DNA of 64,000 bases from Solirubrobacterales bacterium. Lineage in GTDB: Bacteria; Actinomycetota; Thermoleophilia; Solirubrobacterales; Solirubrobacteraceae. Shown here one piece after another: positions 27,315 through 35,823 of this stretch (positions within the stretch are counted from its first letter, which is position 1; each line of letters begins with the position of its first letter). The position numbers and the translations under genes are program-made. The stretch spans positions 1 through 64,000 of the forward strand of contig QHBW01000093.1 in NCBI GenBank assembly GCA_003244205.1. The letters are read 5' to 3'. Under the pieces are notes generated by a model. That model was given only the letters and a program-made list of their open reading frames with translations, had not been told where the DNA came from and ran no database searches.

Positions 27315-27485
27315 AAGAGTGGTCCTGGTTGGCTCCGTTGGGCGTTCGCGCAACGCCGAGCGCGACCCGGCCGGAGCGCGACGCGGGTCCCTCCACCGAC
27401 CGACACGCCAGATGACCACAAGCATCGACCACGGTCGTGAAGATTGTGTTAGGACACCCGAAGCATCCCTTTGGGCGTCACTGCC

Positions 27486-28322
27486 ATGATCGATGACCCC
27501 ACTCCCGGCGACGACGGGCTGATCCTCTACGACAAGCCGGCCGGCTCGACGTCGCACGATGTCGTGGCGGAAGTTCGGCGCGCAATCGCCGCCAGTGCGG
27601 ACCGCCCGCCTGGCCGACGGTTGCGGGTCGGCCACGCCGGCACGCTCGACCCTTTTGCAACCGGTCTGCTGCTCGTGCTTGTGGGGCGCGCAACACGCGC
27701 GCAGCGCTATCTCATGGCGCTGCCCAAGCGCTATGAGGTGGTGGCGCGGCTGGGGTGGGCGTCGAGCACCGGCGACCCCGAGGGAGAGCTCACGCACACC
27801 GGTCGCGTCCCCGCTTCCGATGCCGTACTACCCACCGGAACGCTGCGACAGCGGCCACCGGCGTACTCGGCTGTCAAGGTCGATGGCGAGCGCGCCTACC
27901 GGCGTGCGCGTCGTGGCGAGACCGTGGAGACCACCGCGCGCGACGTCGTCGTGCACCGCTTCAAGCGCACCTGGACCGATGGCGAGCACGCAGGCTTCGT
28001 CGTGGAGTGCTCGTCGGGCACCTACGTCCGCGCGCTGATCGCCGAGCTCGGGGATGCGTACTGCCTCGAGCTGCGGCGCACGGCGATCGGACATTTCGAC
28101 GTCGCGGACGCCGACCCGGCGCAGACGCTGTCGCTGAGCCAGGCGCTCGCCTTCCTCCCGGAGCGCCGCCTGGGGGCTGACGAGGCCCGCTCGGTTGCCC
28201 ACGGCTTGGCGGTTACGGGGGAGGCCGACGGCCCCGTGCGCCTGGTGGACGACGACGGCATCGTGGCGATCGGCGAGCCGCGAGCAGGGACGCTCAAGCC
28301 CGTCGTAGGCTTCCGCGGGTGA
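27486..28322 (+). CDS. truB: tRNA pseudouridine-55 synthase
   Basis: 278 residues. Isomerises U55 in the T-loop of tRNA. Catalytic Asp is in RVGHAGTLDPFATGLLLV; KPAGSTSHDVV and QRPPAYSAVKVDGERAYRRA are further family blocks, and the tail has a small PUA-like segment. ATG 27486 is preferred over a TTG 15 bases upstream. It is divergent from the Pls-like gene (171 bp) and overlaps ribF by GTGA. Confidence 0.94.
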   Translation: MIDDPTPGDDGLILYDKPAGSTSHDVVAEVRRAIAASADRPPGRRLRVGHAGTLDPFATGLLLVLVGRATRAQRYLMALPKRYEVVARLGWASSTGDPEGELTHTGRVPASDAVLPTGTLRQRPPAYSAVKVDGERAYRRARRGETVETTARDVVVHRFKRTWTDGEHAGFVVECSSGTYVRALIAELGDAYCLELRRTAIGHFDVADADPAQTLSLSQALAFLPERRLGADEARSVAHGLAVTGEADGPVRLVDDDGIVAIGEPRAGTLKPVVGFRG

Positions 28323-29200
28323 CGCTTGTCCCCACGCCCCTGGCCGCCGTACGCCTGCGTCCGCGTCGTCTAGCCGTAGGCGAGTTCGACGGAGTGCACG
28401 TCGGCCACCGGGAGGTCATCCGTGGAGCGGACACGGTTTTGACGTTCGATCCACACCCGCGAGCGGTGATCGCCCCCGACGCCGCGCCGAAGCTGCTCAC
28501 CCCGACGGAGGTCAAGGCGGAGCTCGTGGAGTCCCTCGGCGTCGGCGAGCTGGTGGTGATCCCCTTCGACCGCGCGTTTGCTGCGCTCGGTCCAGAGGCC
28601 TTCATCAACGACGTGATCGTCGGCAGGCTCGGCGCTACGCACGTCAGCGTGGGCGAGAATTTCCGCTTCGGCAACCGTGCACGCGGTGACGCTGCGATGC
28701 TCGCGGCCCACGGCGGCTTCGAGACCCGCGTCGTTGCCCTCGTCGAGGCCGACGGCGAGATCGTGTCCTCCTCACGCATCCGGGGGCTCGTCTCAGCGGG
28801 CGACATCGCTCACGCCAACCACTTCTTGGGCGCTCCGTTCCAGCTGCGCGGGACCGTCGTGTCGGGCGACCGGCGCGGCCACGAGCTGGGTGTCCCCACC
28901 GCGAACCTGGTTCCCGACGAGCACCTCGCCTACCCGGGACACGGCGTCTATGCCGCCCGCGCCAACGGACACCTGGCCGCTGCCGTCAATGTCGGCGTGC
29001 GTCCGCAGTTCCAGACGGGGCGCGGGACGCTGATCGAGGCCCATCTGATCGATTGGAGCGGCGATCTCTACGGCACTGAGCTCAAGCTCGAGTTTCTCGC
29101 GCGTCTGCGGGGGGAGCGCCGCTTCGACGCCGTCGAAGCGCTGGTGGCACAGATGCATCGTGACATCGACCAGGCTAGGGAAATAGCGGCCGCCAGCTAG
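28319..29200 (+). CDS. ribF: Bifunctional riboflavin kinase / FMN adenylyltransferase
   Basis: 293 residues. Makes FMN then FAD. N-terminal nucleotidyltransferase domain with [17 protein letters not shown] (HxGH) and the [13 protein letters not shown] loop; C-terminal flavokinase domain with [12 protein letters not shown] and [11 protein letters not shown] start overlaps the truB stop by 4 bp. The TAG stop is the first half of the TAGACT -10 of rpsO. No FMN riboswitch is apparent, consistent with its place inside an operon. Confidence 0.93.
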   Translation: MTLVPTPLAAVRLRPRRLAVGEFDGVHVGHREVIRGADTVLTFDPHPRAVIAPDAAPKLLTPTEVKAELVESLGVGELVVIPFDRAFAALGPEAFINDVIVGRLGATHVSVGENFRFGNRARGDAAMLAAHGGFETRVVALVEADGEIVSSSRIRGLVSAGDIAHANHFLGAPFQLRGTVVSGDRRGHELGVPTANLVPDEHLAYPGHGVYAARANGHLAAAVNVGVRPQFQTGRGTLIEAHLIDWSGDLYGTELKLEFLARLRGERRFDAVEALVAQMHRDIDQAREIAAAS

Positions 29201-29203
29201 ACT
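29198..29203 (+). promoter_or_regulatory. -10 element of rpsO, overlapping the ribF stop codon
   Basis: TAGACT, with TAG being the ribF stop; 10 bases separate it from the rpsO ATG. Same arrangement as at infB. No clear -35. Confidence 0.5.
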
Positions 29204-29213
29204 CTCCCGCCGC

Positions 29214-29486
29214 ATGAGCGCAGTCACCAAAGAGCGCAAGCACGAGCTGGTGGAGAAGTTCGGCAAGGCCGAGGCCGACACCGGATCCCCGCAGGTGCAG
29301 ATCGCCCTTCTCACAGAGCGCATCAACGCGCTCACCGAGCACCTGCGCTCTCACGCCAAGGATCACCATTCGCGGCGGGGGCTGCTGATGCTCGTCGGCC
29401 AGCGCCGGCGCATGCTGGCTTATCTGCAACGGCGCAACCTCGAGGGCTACCGGACGCTGATTCGCGAGCTCGGCCTCCGTCGCTGA
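29214..29486 (+). CDS. rpsO: 30S ribosomal protein S15
   Basis: 90 residues, standard length. Binds 16S rRNA helices in the 30S platform. The sequence [20 protein letters not shown] and [20 protein letters not shown] is unmistakable. Its place downstream of truB-ribF and upstream of pnp follows the usual bacterial order, here with two redox genes inserted before pnp. Confidence 0.97.
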   Translation: MSAVTKERKHELVEKFGKAEADTGSPQVQIALLTERINALTEHLRSHAKDHHSRRGLLMLVGQRRRMLAYLQRRNLEGYRTLIRELGLRR

Positions 29487-29505
29487 GCGCCTCGGCGGCA
29501 CACGC

Positions 29506-29961
29506 GTGACACCGATCGCGCCCGGCGTCAGAGCACCGGACTTCGCCCTCGCCAACGAGGAGGGCGCGACCACGACGCTGGCCGATCTTCGTGGCCACAC
29601 CAGCGTGCTCGTCTTCTACCCGTTCGCTTTCAGCCCGGTCTGCACCGACCAGCTCAACCTCTACGACGAGGTGCGCGACCGCTTCGCCGCACTCGGCGCG
29701 CGGCTGCACGCGATCTCCTGCGATGCCACCTGGTCGCAGCGCGCGTTTCGCGAGCACCTGGGGGTCAGCATCCCGCAGCTGTCGGACTTCGAGCCCAAGG
29801 GCGCAGCCTGTCGGGCATTCGGGGTCTATCACCCAGACGGCTTCCCGCAGCGCGCGCTCGTGATCCTCGACCCCGAGGGGATCGTGCGCTGGAGCTATCA
29901 GGCACCCTCGCCCGGCGATCTGCCGGGAGCCAACCTGATCTTCGACGCGCTCGCTGTCTAA
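29506..29961 (+). CDS. Peroxiredoxin, AhpE/BCP-like
   Basis: 151 residues. Thiol peroxidase. Peroxidatic Cys in FAFSPVCTDQ (the PxxxTxxC motif is replaced by a Ser-Pro-Val-Cys version as in AhpE-type enzymes); a second Cys is in HAISCDATWSQ and a third in GAACRAFGV. GTG 29506 is 19 bp after rpsO. The DsbA-like gene follows 15 bp later, so the two probably form a redox pair. Confidence 0.85.
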   Translation: MTPIAPGVRAPDFALANEEGATTTLADLRGHTSVLVFYPFAFSPVCTDQLNLYDEVRDRFAALGARLHAISCDATWSQRAFREHLGVSIPQLSDFEPKGAACRAFGVYHPDGFPQRALVILDPEGIVRWSYQAPSPGDLPGANLIFDALAV

Positions 29962-29976
29962 CAGGGCGCCGGCGCA

Positions 29977-30492
29977 ATGGAAGACCTGCGTAGCGCACCG
30001 CTCGCACCGGTCGGGAGCAGCGACCACATCCGCGGAACCCTGGGTGCCCCGATCGTCGTCGAGTACGCCGACTTCGAGTGTCCGTTCTGCGCGCTGCTGC
30101 ACACCCGCCTGTCAGCGCTACGCCTGCGACGCGTCTTTCGACACTTCCCCATGCGGTCCAAGCACCCACGCGCCTGGCCGGCCGCGGCGGCCGTCGAAGC
30201 CGCGGACCGGCAAGGGGCCTTCTGGCCGATGCACGACGCCCTTTTCGCCGACCAGGGCCGACTCGAGGACCCCCACATCTGGCGGCGCGCCGAGCAGCTC
30301 GGCCTCGACCTCGAACGCTTCGAAGCAGACCGTCGCGATCCCACGACCACCGCCAAGATCCAACACCACTTCGATGCCGCCATCCGCGCCGGCGTTGTCA
30401 CCACGCCGACGATCTTCATCGCCAACGAACCCTTCGCCGGCGCGCCGACCCCCGAGCTCCTAAGTCGCCTCGCAGCTCTGACCAGGACATGA
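29977..30492 (+). CDS. DsbA-like thioredoxin-fold oxidoreductase
   Basis: 171 residues. Thioredoxin fold with active site CPFC in VVEYADFECPFCALLHTRLS and the cis-Pro in VVTTPTIFIANEPFAG; helical insert between. No signal peptide, so cytosolic, as in Actinomycetota proteins of this group that serve thiol-disulfide exchange. It follows the peroxiredoxin and may reduce it; that is inference. Confidence 0.85.
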   Translation: MEDLRSAPLAPVGSSDHIRGTLGAPIVVEYADFECPFCALLHTRLSALRLRRVFRHFPMRSKHPRAWPAAAAVEAADRQGAFWPMHDALFADQGRLEDPHIWRRAEQLGLDLERFEADRRDPTTTAKIQHHFDAAIRAGVVTTPTIFIANEPFAGAPTPELLSRLAALTRT

Positions 30493-30626
30493 ACGAAGCC
30501 GATTGAGCAGCCGACGGGGCCGGGTGCCCGGCCACACCCCCTTCCAGCCACCCACCGCCAGGGCCCTCACCCAGAATCCGCGCTGATAGGGGGATGTGGC
30601 CTGGGCACCACGCCCGCCCAGCCCGC

Positions 30627-30684
30627 TAGGATGGCCAGCGTTCACTACCGAAAAGACTGATTTGTCCGCGCATCCGACGCGCGG
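30627..30684 (+). promoter_or_regulatory. pnp promoter -10 and leader hairpin
   Basis: TAGGAT at 30627-30632 is a -10-like hexamer; the leader of about 63 bases holds a hairpin CCGCGC-N7-GCGCGG (30666-30684, extendable by G-U/G-C), then AAGGA at 30691-30695 before the ATG. pnp leaders in other bacteria carry hairpins cut by RNase III for autoregulation; a like role here is inference. Confidence 0.4.
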
Positions 30685-30701
30685 GCCCGAAAGGACTACA
30701 T

Positions 30702-32960
30702 ATGAGCAGCAACGCCGCCACGCGGGTCTCCGTCGAGATCGCGGGTACCGAGATCTCTCTGGAGACCGGGCGGATGGCCAAGCAGGCCTCCGGCGCCGTC
30801 GTCATCCACGCGGGAGACACGATGGTGCTCTGCACCGCCACCGCCGGCAACCTCCGCGACGTCGACTTCCTCCCCCTCACCGTCGACGTGGAGGAGCGCA
30901 TGTACGCCGCCGGCAAGATCCCCGGCTCGTTCTTCAAGCGCGAGGGCCGTGCCGGCGAGAAGGGCACGCTGACCGCGCGCATGATCGATCGCCCGATCCG
31001 TCCGCTTTTCCCCAAGGGCTGGCGCTACGAGACCCAGCTCGTGGCGATCCCGATCTCCGTGGACCACATCACCCCGTATGACATCCTCGCCATGAACGGC
31101 GCCTCGGCAGCGCTGATGGTGTCCCACATCCCTTTCCCCGCGCCGGTCGGCTCGGTGCGCATCGGCAAGGTGGACGGCAACTTCGTCGTCAACCCCTCCG
31201 AGCAGGACCTGCTCGAGAACACCGACCTCGATCTCGTCGTGGCCGGAACAGAGGAGGCCATCCTGATGGTCGAGGCGGGCGCCAACGAGATCCCCGAGGC
31301 CGAGATCCTCGACGCGCTCGACATCGCCCACGAGGCGATTCGCAAGGTTTGCGCCGCTCAGCGCCAGCTGGCCGAACAGGCGGGCAAGGAAAAGATCGCC
31401 GTCGCGGTCCTTCAGGTCGACGAGCGCCTCTACGAAGAGATCGAGCGCTCCCACGGCGAGAAGCTCGCGGCGGCCACGAGCGTCGAGGACAAGCTCGCGC
31501 GCCAAGATGCGACCAAGGCGGTCGAGACAGAGGTGCTCGAGGCCTACGCGGCCACGGCCGCCAGCGACGAGGCGCCGGCCGCTGAGCGTCGCTCCGCCGT
31601 CCAGCGCGCGTTCGACAAGCTGGAGAAGACGCTCGTGCGCGAGCGCATAGCCGTCCAGAAGCTGCGTCCGGACGGTCGCGGCGCCGGGGAGATCCGACCG
31701 ATCGACATCGAGGTCTCCGTAGGCCCGCGGACGCACGGGTCGGCGCTCTTCACGCGTGGCCAGACGCAGGCGCTCTCCGTCGTTGCGCTCGGAACGCTGC
31801 GCGACGAGATGCGGCTCGACACGCTCGGGCTCGAGACCTCCAAGCGCTACTTCCACCACTACAACTTCCCACCCTTCTCGGTGGGCGAGGCCGGCTTCAT
31901 GCGCGGGCCCAAGCGCCGGGACATCGGACACGGCGCGCTCGCCGAGCGTGCGCTCGTGCCGATGGTGCCGAGCAGCGAGGAATTCCCCTACACGATCCGC
32001 GTGGTGTCGGACATCCTCGAGTCCAATGGCTCGAGCTCGATGGCTTCGGTTTGCGGGTCCTCTCTGTCGCTGATGGATGCCGGCGTGCCGCTCAAGCGTC
32101 CGGTCGCCGGGATCGCGATGGGCCTGATCAAGGAGGGCGACGACTACGTCGTGCTCACCGACATCGCGGGGGTGGAGGATCACCTCGGTGACATGGACTT
32201 CAAGGTCGCCGGCACCGAGCGCGGCATTACCGCGCTGCAGATGGACATCAAGATCTCCGGCGTCACCTTCGACATCTTGCGTGACGCGCTCAGCCAGGCC
32301 CACGATGCCCGCACGTTCATCCTCGAGAAAATGGGTGAAGCGATCGACGGACCACGCACCGAGCTCTCCGAGTTCGCGCCGCGGATCTCAACGATCCACA
32401 TCGACCCCGAGAAGATCGGGCTGTTGATCGGCAAGGGCGGCGAGACGATTCGCGCACTCCAGGAGGAGTTCGAGTCTCAGATCGACGTTAACGACGAGGG
32501 CCAGGTGCTCGTCTACGCCCAGTCCGGCATCCAGGGTGACGCGCTCGTGGAGCGCATCCGCTCGATGACCAAGGAGGTCGAGGTCGGCGACGAGTTCTCC
32601 GGCAAGGTGGTCAAGACGACCACGTTCGGCGCATTCGTCGAGCTCGCGAAGGGCACGGACGGCCTCCTGCACATCTCCAACATCGCTCCCGGACAGCGTC
32701 CCGATACCGTCGAGGAGATCCTCAACAAGGGAGACGAGGTCGAGGTCAGAGTGGTCGAGGTCGACCGCGAGCGCGGTCGCATCGGGCTGCGCCTCGCTGG
32801 CGACCCCGAGGTCGCTGGCAAGAGCGTCGACGAGCTCGCGGCCGTCGGCAGCGGCGACCGAGGGCCGCGGGCGCCACGACGCGACGGCCGTCCCCCGCGG
32901 GATCGCGACCGTGACCGTTCCGGACGTCCGCGGCGCGACCGCGACCCAGAGCGACGCTGA
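30702..32960 (+). CDS. pnp: Polyribonucleotide nucleotidyltransferase (PNPase)
   Basis: 752 residues. Phosphorolytic 3'-5' exoribonuclease. Two RNase PH domains (first: LETGRMAKQASGAVVIHAGD; second: RGQTQALSVVALGTLRDEM), a KH domain (IDPEKIGLLIGKGGETIRAL) and an S1 domain (GKVVKTTTFGAFVELAKGTD). The catalytic second-core motif MDAGVPLKRPVAGIAMGLI is intact. The tail after about 725 is Arg/Asp-rich (RRDGRPPRDRDRDRSGRPRR), likely RNA binding. The stop overlaps a CTG that seems to start the M16 protease. Confidence 0.97.
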   Translation: MSSNAATRVSVEIAGTEISLETGRMAKQASGAVVIHAGDTMVLCTATAGNLRDVDFLPLTVDVEERMYAAGKIPGSFFKREGRAGEKGTLTARMIDRPIRPLFPKGWRYETQLVAIPISVDHITPYDILAMNGASAALMVSHIPFPAPVGSVRIGKVDGNFVVNPSEQDLLENTDLDLVVAGTEEAILMVEAGANEIPEAEILDALDIAHEAIRKVCAAQRQLAEQAGKEKIAVAVLQVDERLYEEIERSHGEKLAAATSVEDKLARQDATKAVETEVLEAYAATAASDEAPAAERRSAVQRAFDKLEKTLVRERIAVQKLRPDGRGAGEIRPIDIEVSVGPRTHGSALFTRGQTQALSVVALGTLRDEMRLDTLGLETSKRYFHHYNFPPFSVGEAGFMRGPKRRDIGHGALAERALVPMVPSSEEFPYTIRVVSDILESNGSSSMASVCGSSLSLMDAGVPLKRPVAGIAMGLIKEGDDYVVLTDIAGVEDHLGDMDFKVAGTERGITALQMDIKISGVTFDILRDALSQAHDARTFILEKMGEAIDGPRTELSEFAPRISTIHIDPEKIGLLIGKGGETIRALQEEFESQIDVNDEGQVLVYAQSGIQGDALVERIRSMTKEVEVGDEFSGKVVKTTTFGAFVELAKGTDGLLHISNIAPGQRPDTVEEILNKGDEVEVRVVEVDRERGRIGLRLAGDPEVAGKSVDELAAVGSGDRGPRAPRRDGRPPRDRDRDRSGRPRRDRDPERR

Positions 32961-34234
32961 TCGACCACCGAGTCTCGACCCTACCCTCCGGGGTCCGGGT
33001 GATCACCGAGGCGATGCCCTCGGTGCGCTCGGTGACGCTCGGCTTCTGGATCGGCACAGGGTCGCGCGGCGAGAGCGCTGAGCAGGCTGGGCTCTCGCAC
33101 CTGATCGAGCACATGCTCTTCCGCGGCTCGGAGCGCCTGACGTCTTTGCAGATCGACGAGGCGTTCGATGAGATGGGTGCTGAAATCAATGCCGGCACCG
33201 GCAAGGAGACGACCTCCGTCTACGCACGCGTGCTCGACCGCCACCTCGAGCGCGCCGTCGAGATCGTCTCCGAGATGGTGTGGCGGCCAGTGATGCGCGA
33301 CGTCGACGCCGAGCGAGAGATCATCCTCGAGGAGATCGCGATGTACGAGGACGATCCCCAGGACAAGGTGTTCGACATCCTCGGGGAGGCGATCTTCGGG
33401 TCCCACCCGTTGGGGCGAGCGATCGTTGGGCGAGCGGAGGTCGTGCGCGAGACGCCAGTTGAGGCCATCGCCGCGTTTCACAGCGCGCGCTATCACCCAC
33501 GCAACGTCGTGATCGCGGCAGCCGGGTCAGTTGACCACGACGAGCTTGTCGCGCTCGCCGAGCGCTTTGGGCCACGAGCGCGCCGTGGTTCGGAGGTCCC
33601 CACGACTGCGCCAGCGCCCCAGCGCAGCGTGCGCTTCGAGACCAAGGAGACCGAGCAGTTCCACGTCTGCCTCGGAGGCCCGGGTCTGGCGCGCGACGAC
33701 GAGCGCCGTTTCGCGCTGCGCGTGCTCGACAACGTCGTCGGCGCGACCGGCTCCTCGCGCCTCTTCCAGGAGGTCCGCGAAAAGCGCGGGCTGGCCTACT
33801 CCGTCTACAGCTTCCTCGCCCACCACGAGGGCACGGGGCAGGTCGGCCTGTACCTCGGGACGCGGCCCGAGAATCTCGCCGCGGCGCTGCGCGTGGTGGG
33901 CGACGAGCTCGCGCGCCTGCAGCGCGATCCCGCGAGCGCGGAGGAGCTTCATCGAGCCAAGGAGAACGTCAAGGGCCGTACCGTGCTCGCGCTGGAGTCG
34001 ACTGCTGCGCGCATGAACCGCCTGGGATCCTCGCTGCTCAGCGGGGTGCCGCTGTACTCGCTCGACCAGCTCGTCGAGCGCATCGACGCCGTCACCCGTG
34101 AGGACCTCGCGTCGCTCGTCGAGGAGCTCTGGGAGCCCGTTTCGCTGTCGGTCGCCGGGATCGGGTCAGACGAGGCTCGCTTCGACTTGGCACTGGCACC
34201 GTTCGGGGGGAATCGCGAGGCCCGGGCTGCATGA
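32957..34234 (+). CDS. M16-family zinc protease, probable CTG start
   Basis: 425 residues. Processing-peptidase-like M16 protein. Zinc site HLIEH (His48, Glu51, His52) with the distal Glu in ILEEIAMYEDDP, plus the second domain with EVREKRGLAYSVYS. The first GTG, 32999, would cut the conserved first strand. From the in-frame stop at 32912-32914 there is no ATG, GTG or TTG; CTG 32957 gives IDHRVSTLPSGVRVITEAMP, a normal family N-terminus, and a CTGA overlap with pnp. Its place between pnp and dapB is common in Gram-positives. Ends in ATGA overlap with dapB. Confidence 0.9.
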   Translation: MIDHRVSTLPSGVRVITEAMPSVRSVTLGFWIGTGSRGESAEQAGLSHLIEHMLFRGSERLTSLQIDEAFDEMGAEINAGTGKETTSVYARVLDRHLERAVEIVSEMVWRPVMRDVDAEREIILEEIAMYEDDPQDKVFDILGEAIFGSHPLGRAIVGRAEVVRETPVEAIAAFHSARYHPRNVVIAAAGSVDHDELVALAERFGPRARRGSEVPTTAPAPQRSVRFETKETEQFHVCLGGPGLARDDERRFALRVLDNVVGATGSSRLFQEVREKRGLAYSVYSFLAHHEGTGQVGLYLGTRPENLAAALRVVGDELARLQRDPASAEELHRAKENVKGRTVLALESTAARMNRLGSSLLSGVPLYSLDQLVERIDAVTREDLASLVEELWEPVSLSVAGIGSDEARFDLALAPFGGNREARAA

Positions 34235-34893
34235 TCCGCGTCGGCGTCGCTGGAGCGGCCGGGCGGATGGGGGAGACCGTGTGCACCGCTGTCCAGCAAG
34301 CCGATGACCTCGAGCTCACCGCCCGCGCAGATCCCCGCCTGAGCGTCGCCGTTGGCGATGTCCTGGACCGATGCGACGTGATGGTGGACTTCACCGAGCC
34401 CGATAGCGCCCTGCCCAACGCCCGGGCCTGTCTCGCTGCGGGCGTGCACGTCGTGATCGGAACCACCGGGTTCGACGCGGGCAAGCTGCTCGGCGTGAGC
34501 GGCGCGAACGCGTTCGTTGCCCCCAACTTCGCGATCGGGGCCGTGCTGATGATGCGCTTCGCGGCCGAAGCCGCGGCCCACATGTCGGGGGCCGAGATCA
34601 TCGAGCTCCATCACGACACCAAGCTCGACGCGCCGAGCGGGACGGCAAAGCGCACGGCGGAGTTGATCAAACAGGCAGCGCCAGAGCGCGGGGTGCCAAT
34701 TCACTCCGTGCGCCTCGCCGGGCTGATGGCCCACCAGGAGGTCATCTTCGGCGACGTTGGTCAGACGCTGACGATTCGACACGACTCGATCGCGCGCGAG
34801 AGCTTCATGCCCGGAGTACTGCTCGCCGTACGTCGCGTCGCCGATCTCGAGCGCTCCCCGGTCGTCGGTCTGGAGCGCCTGCTGTTCGCTTGA
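34231..34893 (+). CDS. dapB: 4-hydroxy-tetrahydrodipicolinate reductase
   Basis: 220 residues, on the short side (240-270 usual). NAD(P)H-dependent step of the diaminopimelate/lysine path. GVAGAAGRMGE (dinucleotide), the hinge VIGTTGF, and the substrate motif ELHHDTKLDAPSGTA with catalytic His and Lys are present. ATG 34231 overlaps the protease stop by 4 bp. The N-terminal half is compact, which accounts for the length. Confidence 0.94.
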   Translation: MIRVGVAGAAGRMGETVCTAVQQADDLELTARADPRLSVAVGDVLDRCDVMVDFTEPDSALPNARACLAAGVHVVIGTTGFDAGKLLGVSGANAFVAPNFAIGAVLMMRFAAEAAAHMSGAEIIELHHDTKLDAPSGTAKRTAELIKQAAPERGVPIHSVRLAGLMAHQEVIFGDVGQTLTIRHDSIARESFMPGVLLAVRRVADLERSPVVGLERLLFA

Positions 34894-34936
34894 GCCTCGC
34901 TGCTCGGCCGACACCAAGCAGCCCAGGGCGCCTTGC

Positions 34937-34942
34937 GATACT
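34937..34942 (+). promoter_or_regulatory. -10 element of dapA, leaderless type
   Basis: GATACT, 8 bases before the dapA ATG at 34951. No clear -35. The same hexamer occurs before miaA. Confidence 0.45.
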
Positions 34943-34950
34943 GCGCGTCG

Positions 34951-35823
34951 ATGCCAGCGCTCGGGAGGCTCCTCACCGCGATGGTCACGCCACTGGACGC
35001 CGCCGGCGCGATCGACGACAACGCCACCGTCCGTCTCGTCCACCATCTCCTGGACCACGGGTCCGACGGGCTGGTCGTGGCGGGCAGCACCGGCGAAGCC
35101 GCCACGCTTAGCGATGATGAGCACATCGGCCTGATCGATCTGGTCGTCGAGGAGCTGGGCTGCCACGCCGCGACCGTGATCGCCGGCGCTGGATCCAACG
35201 ACACCCGCCATGCCTGTCAGCTGACCGAGCGCGCGGTGGCCGCCGGAGCCGACGCCGTCCTGTCGGTCACCCCTTACTACAACAAGCCCAACCGCCGTGG
35301 CCTGCGCCGCCACTACGAAGAGGTCGCGCGCGCCGCTGGCGGGACACCCATCCTGCTCTACAACATCCCGTCGCGCACGGCGCTCGACGTTCCCAACGAC
35401 CTGCTCGGCGAGCTCGCACAAATCGACGGAATCACGGGCGTCAAGCAAGCGAACCCCGACAACCTTGGCTTGATCGACGGGCTGGATCTCTACGCGGGCA
35501 ACGACGACATGTTCTGCGACGTGCTCGAGCTGGGCGGTGCCGGGGGCATCCTCGTGGCCAGTCACCTCGTCGGCGATGCGATGGCGCGCATGGTCTCAGA
35601 GCCGTTGAAGCGCCGCGCGATCGACCAAGAGCTCCAGGACGTCTACAGCGCGCTGGCGGTGACCACCAACCCGATCCCCGTCAAGGCGGCGCTCAACATG
35701 ATCGGGCTCGACGTCGGCGGGCTGCGCCTCCCGCTGGTCGAGGCGGATGCCGGCGAGGCCGGTGTCATCCGCGCTGCGCTCGAGCAGCACGGCCTGCTCG
35801 CCGCCACGCCGAGCGCCTCGTGA
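34951..35823 (+). CDS. dapA: 4-hydroxy-tetrahydrodipicolinate synthase
   Basis: 290 residues. Condenses pyruvate and aspartate semialdehyde. Schiff-base Lys in GITGVKQANPD, catalytic Tyr in VTPYYNKPNRRGL, and the GSTGEAATLSDDEH loop are intact. ATG 34951 is preferred to the upstream TTG 34933 because the family starts right there (LLTAMVTPLDAAGAID) and the -10 fits. Ends in GTGA overlap with rnj, a dapA-RNase J order common in Actinomycetota. Confidence 0.96.
   Translation: MPALGRLLTAMVTPLDAAGAIDDNATVRLVHHLLDHGSDGLVVAGSTGEAATLSDDEHIGLIDLVVEELGCHAATVIAGAGSNDTRHACQLTERAVAAGADAVLSVTPYYNKPNRRGLRRHYEEVARAAGGTPILLYNIPSRTALDVPNDLLGELAQIDGITGVKQANPDNLGLIDGLDLYAGNDDMFCDVLELGGAGGILVASHLVGDAMARMVSEPLKRRAIDQELQDVYSALAVTTNPIPVKAALNMIGLDVGGLRLPLVEADAGEAGVIRAALEQHGLLAATPSAS

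Noticed and set aside
23445-27797. Longer Pls-like protein starting at 27797
   Set aside because: The first 161 residues lie antisense to truB, are not NRPS-like, and ATG 27314 gives the natural start of the adenylation domain.
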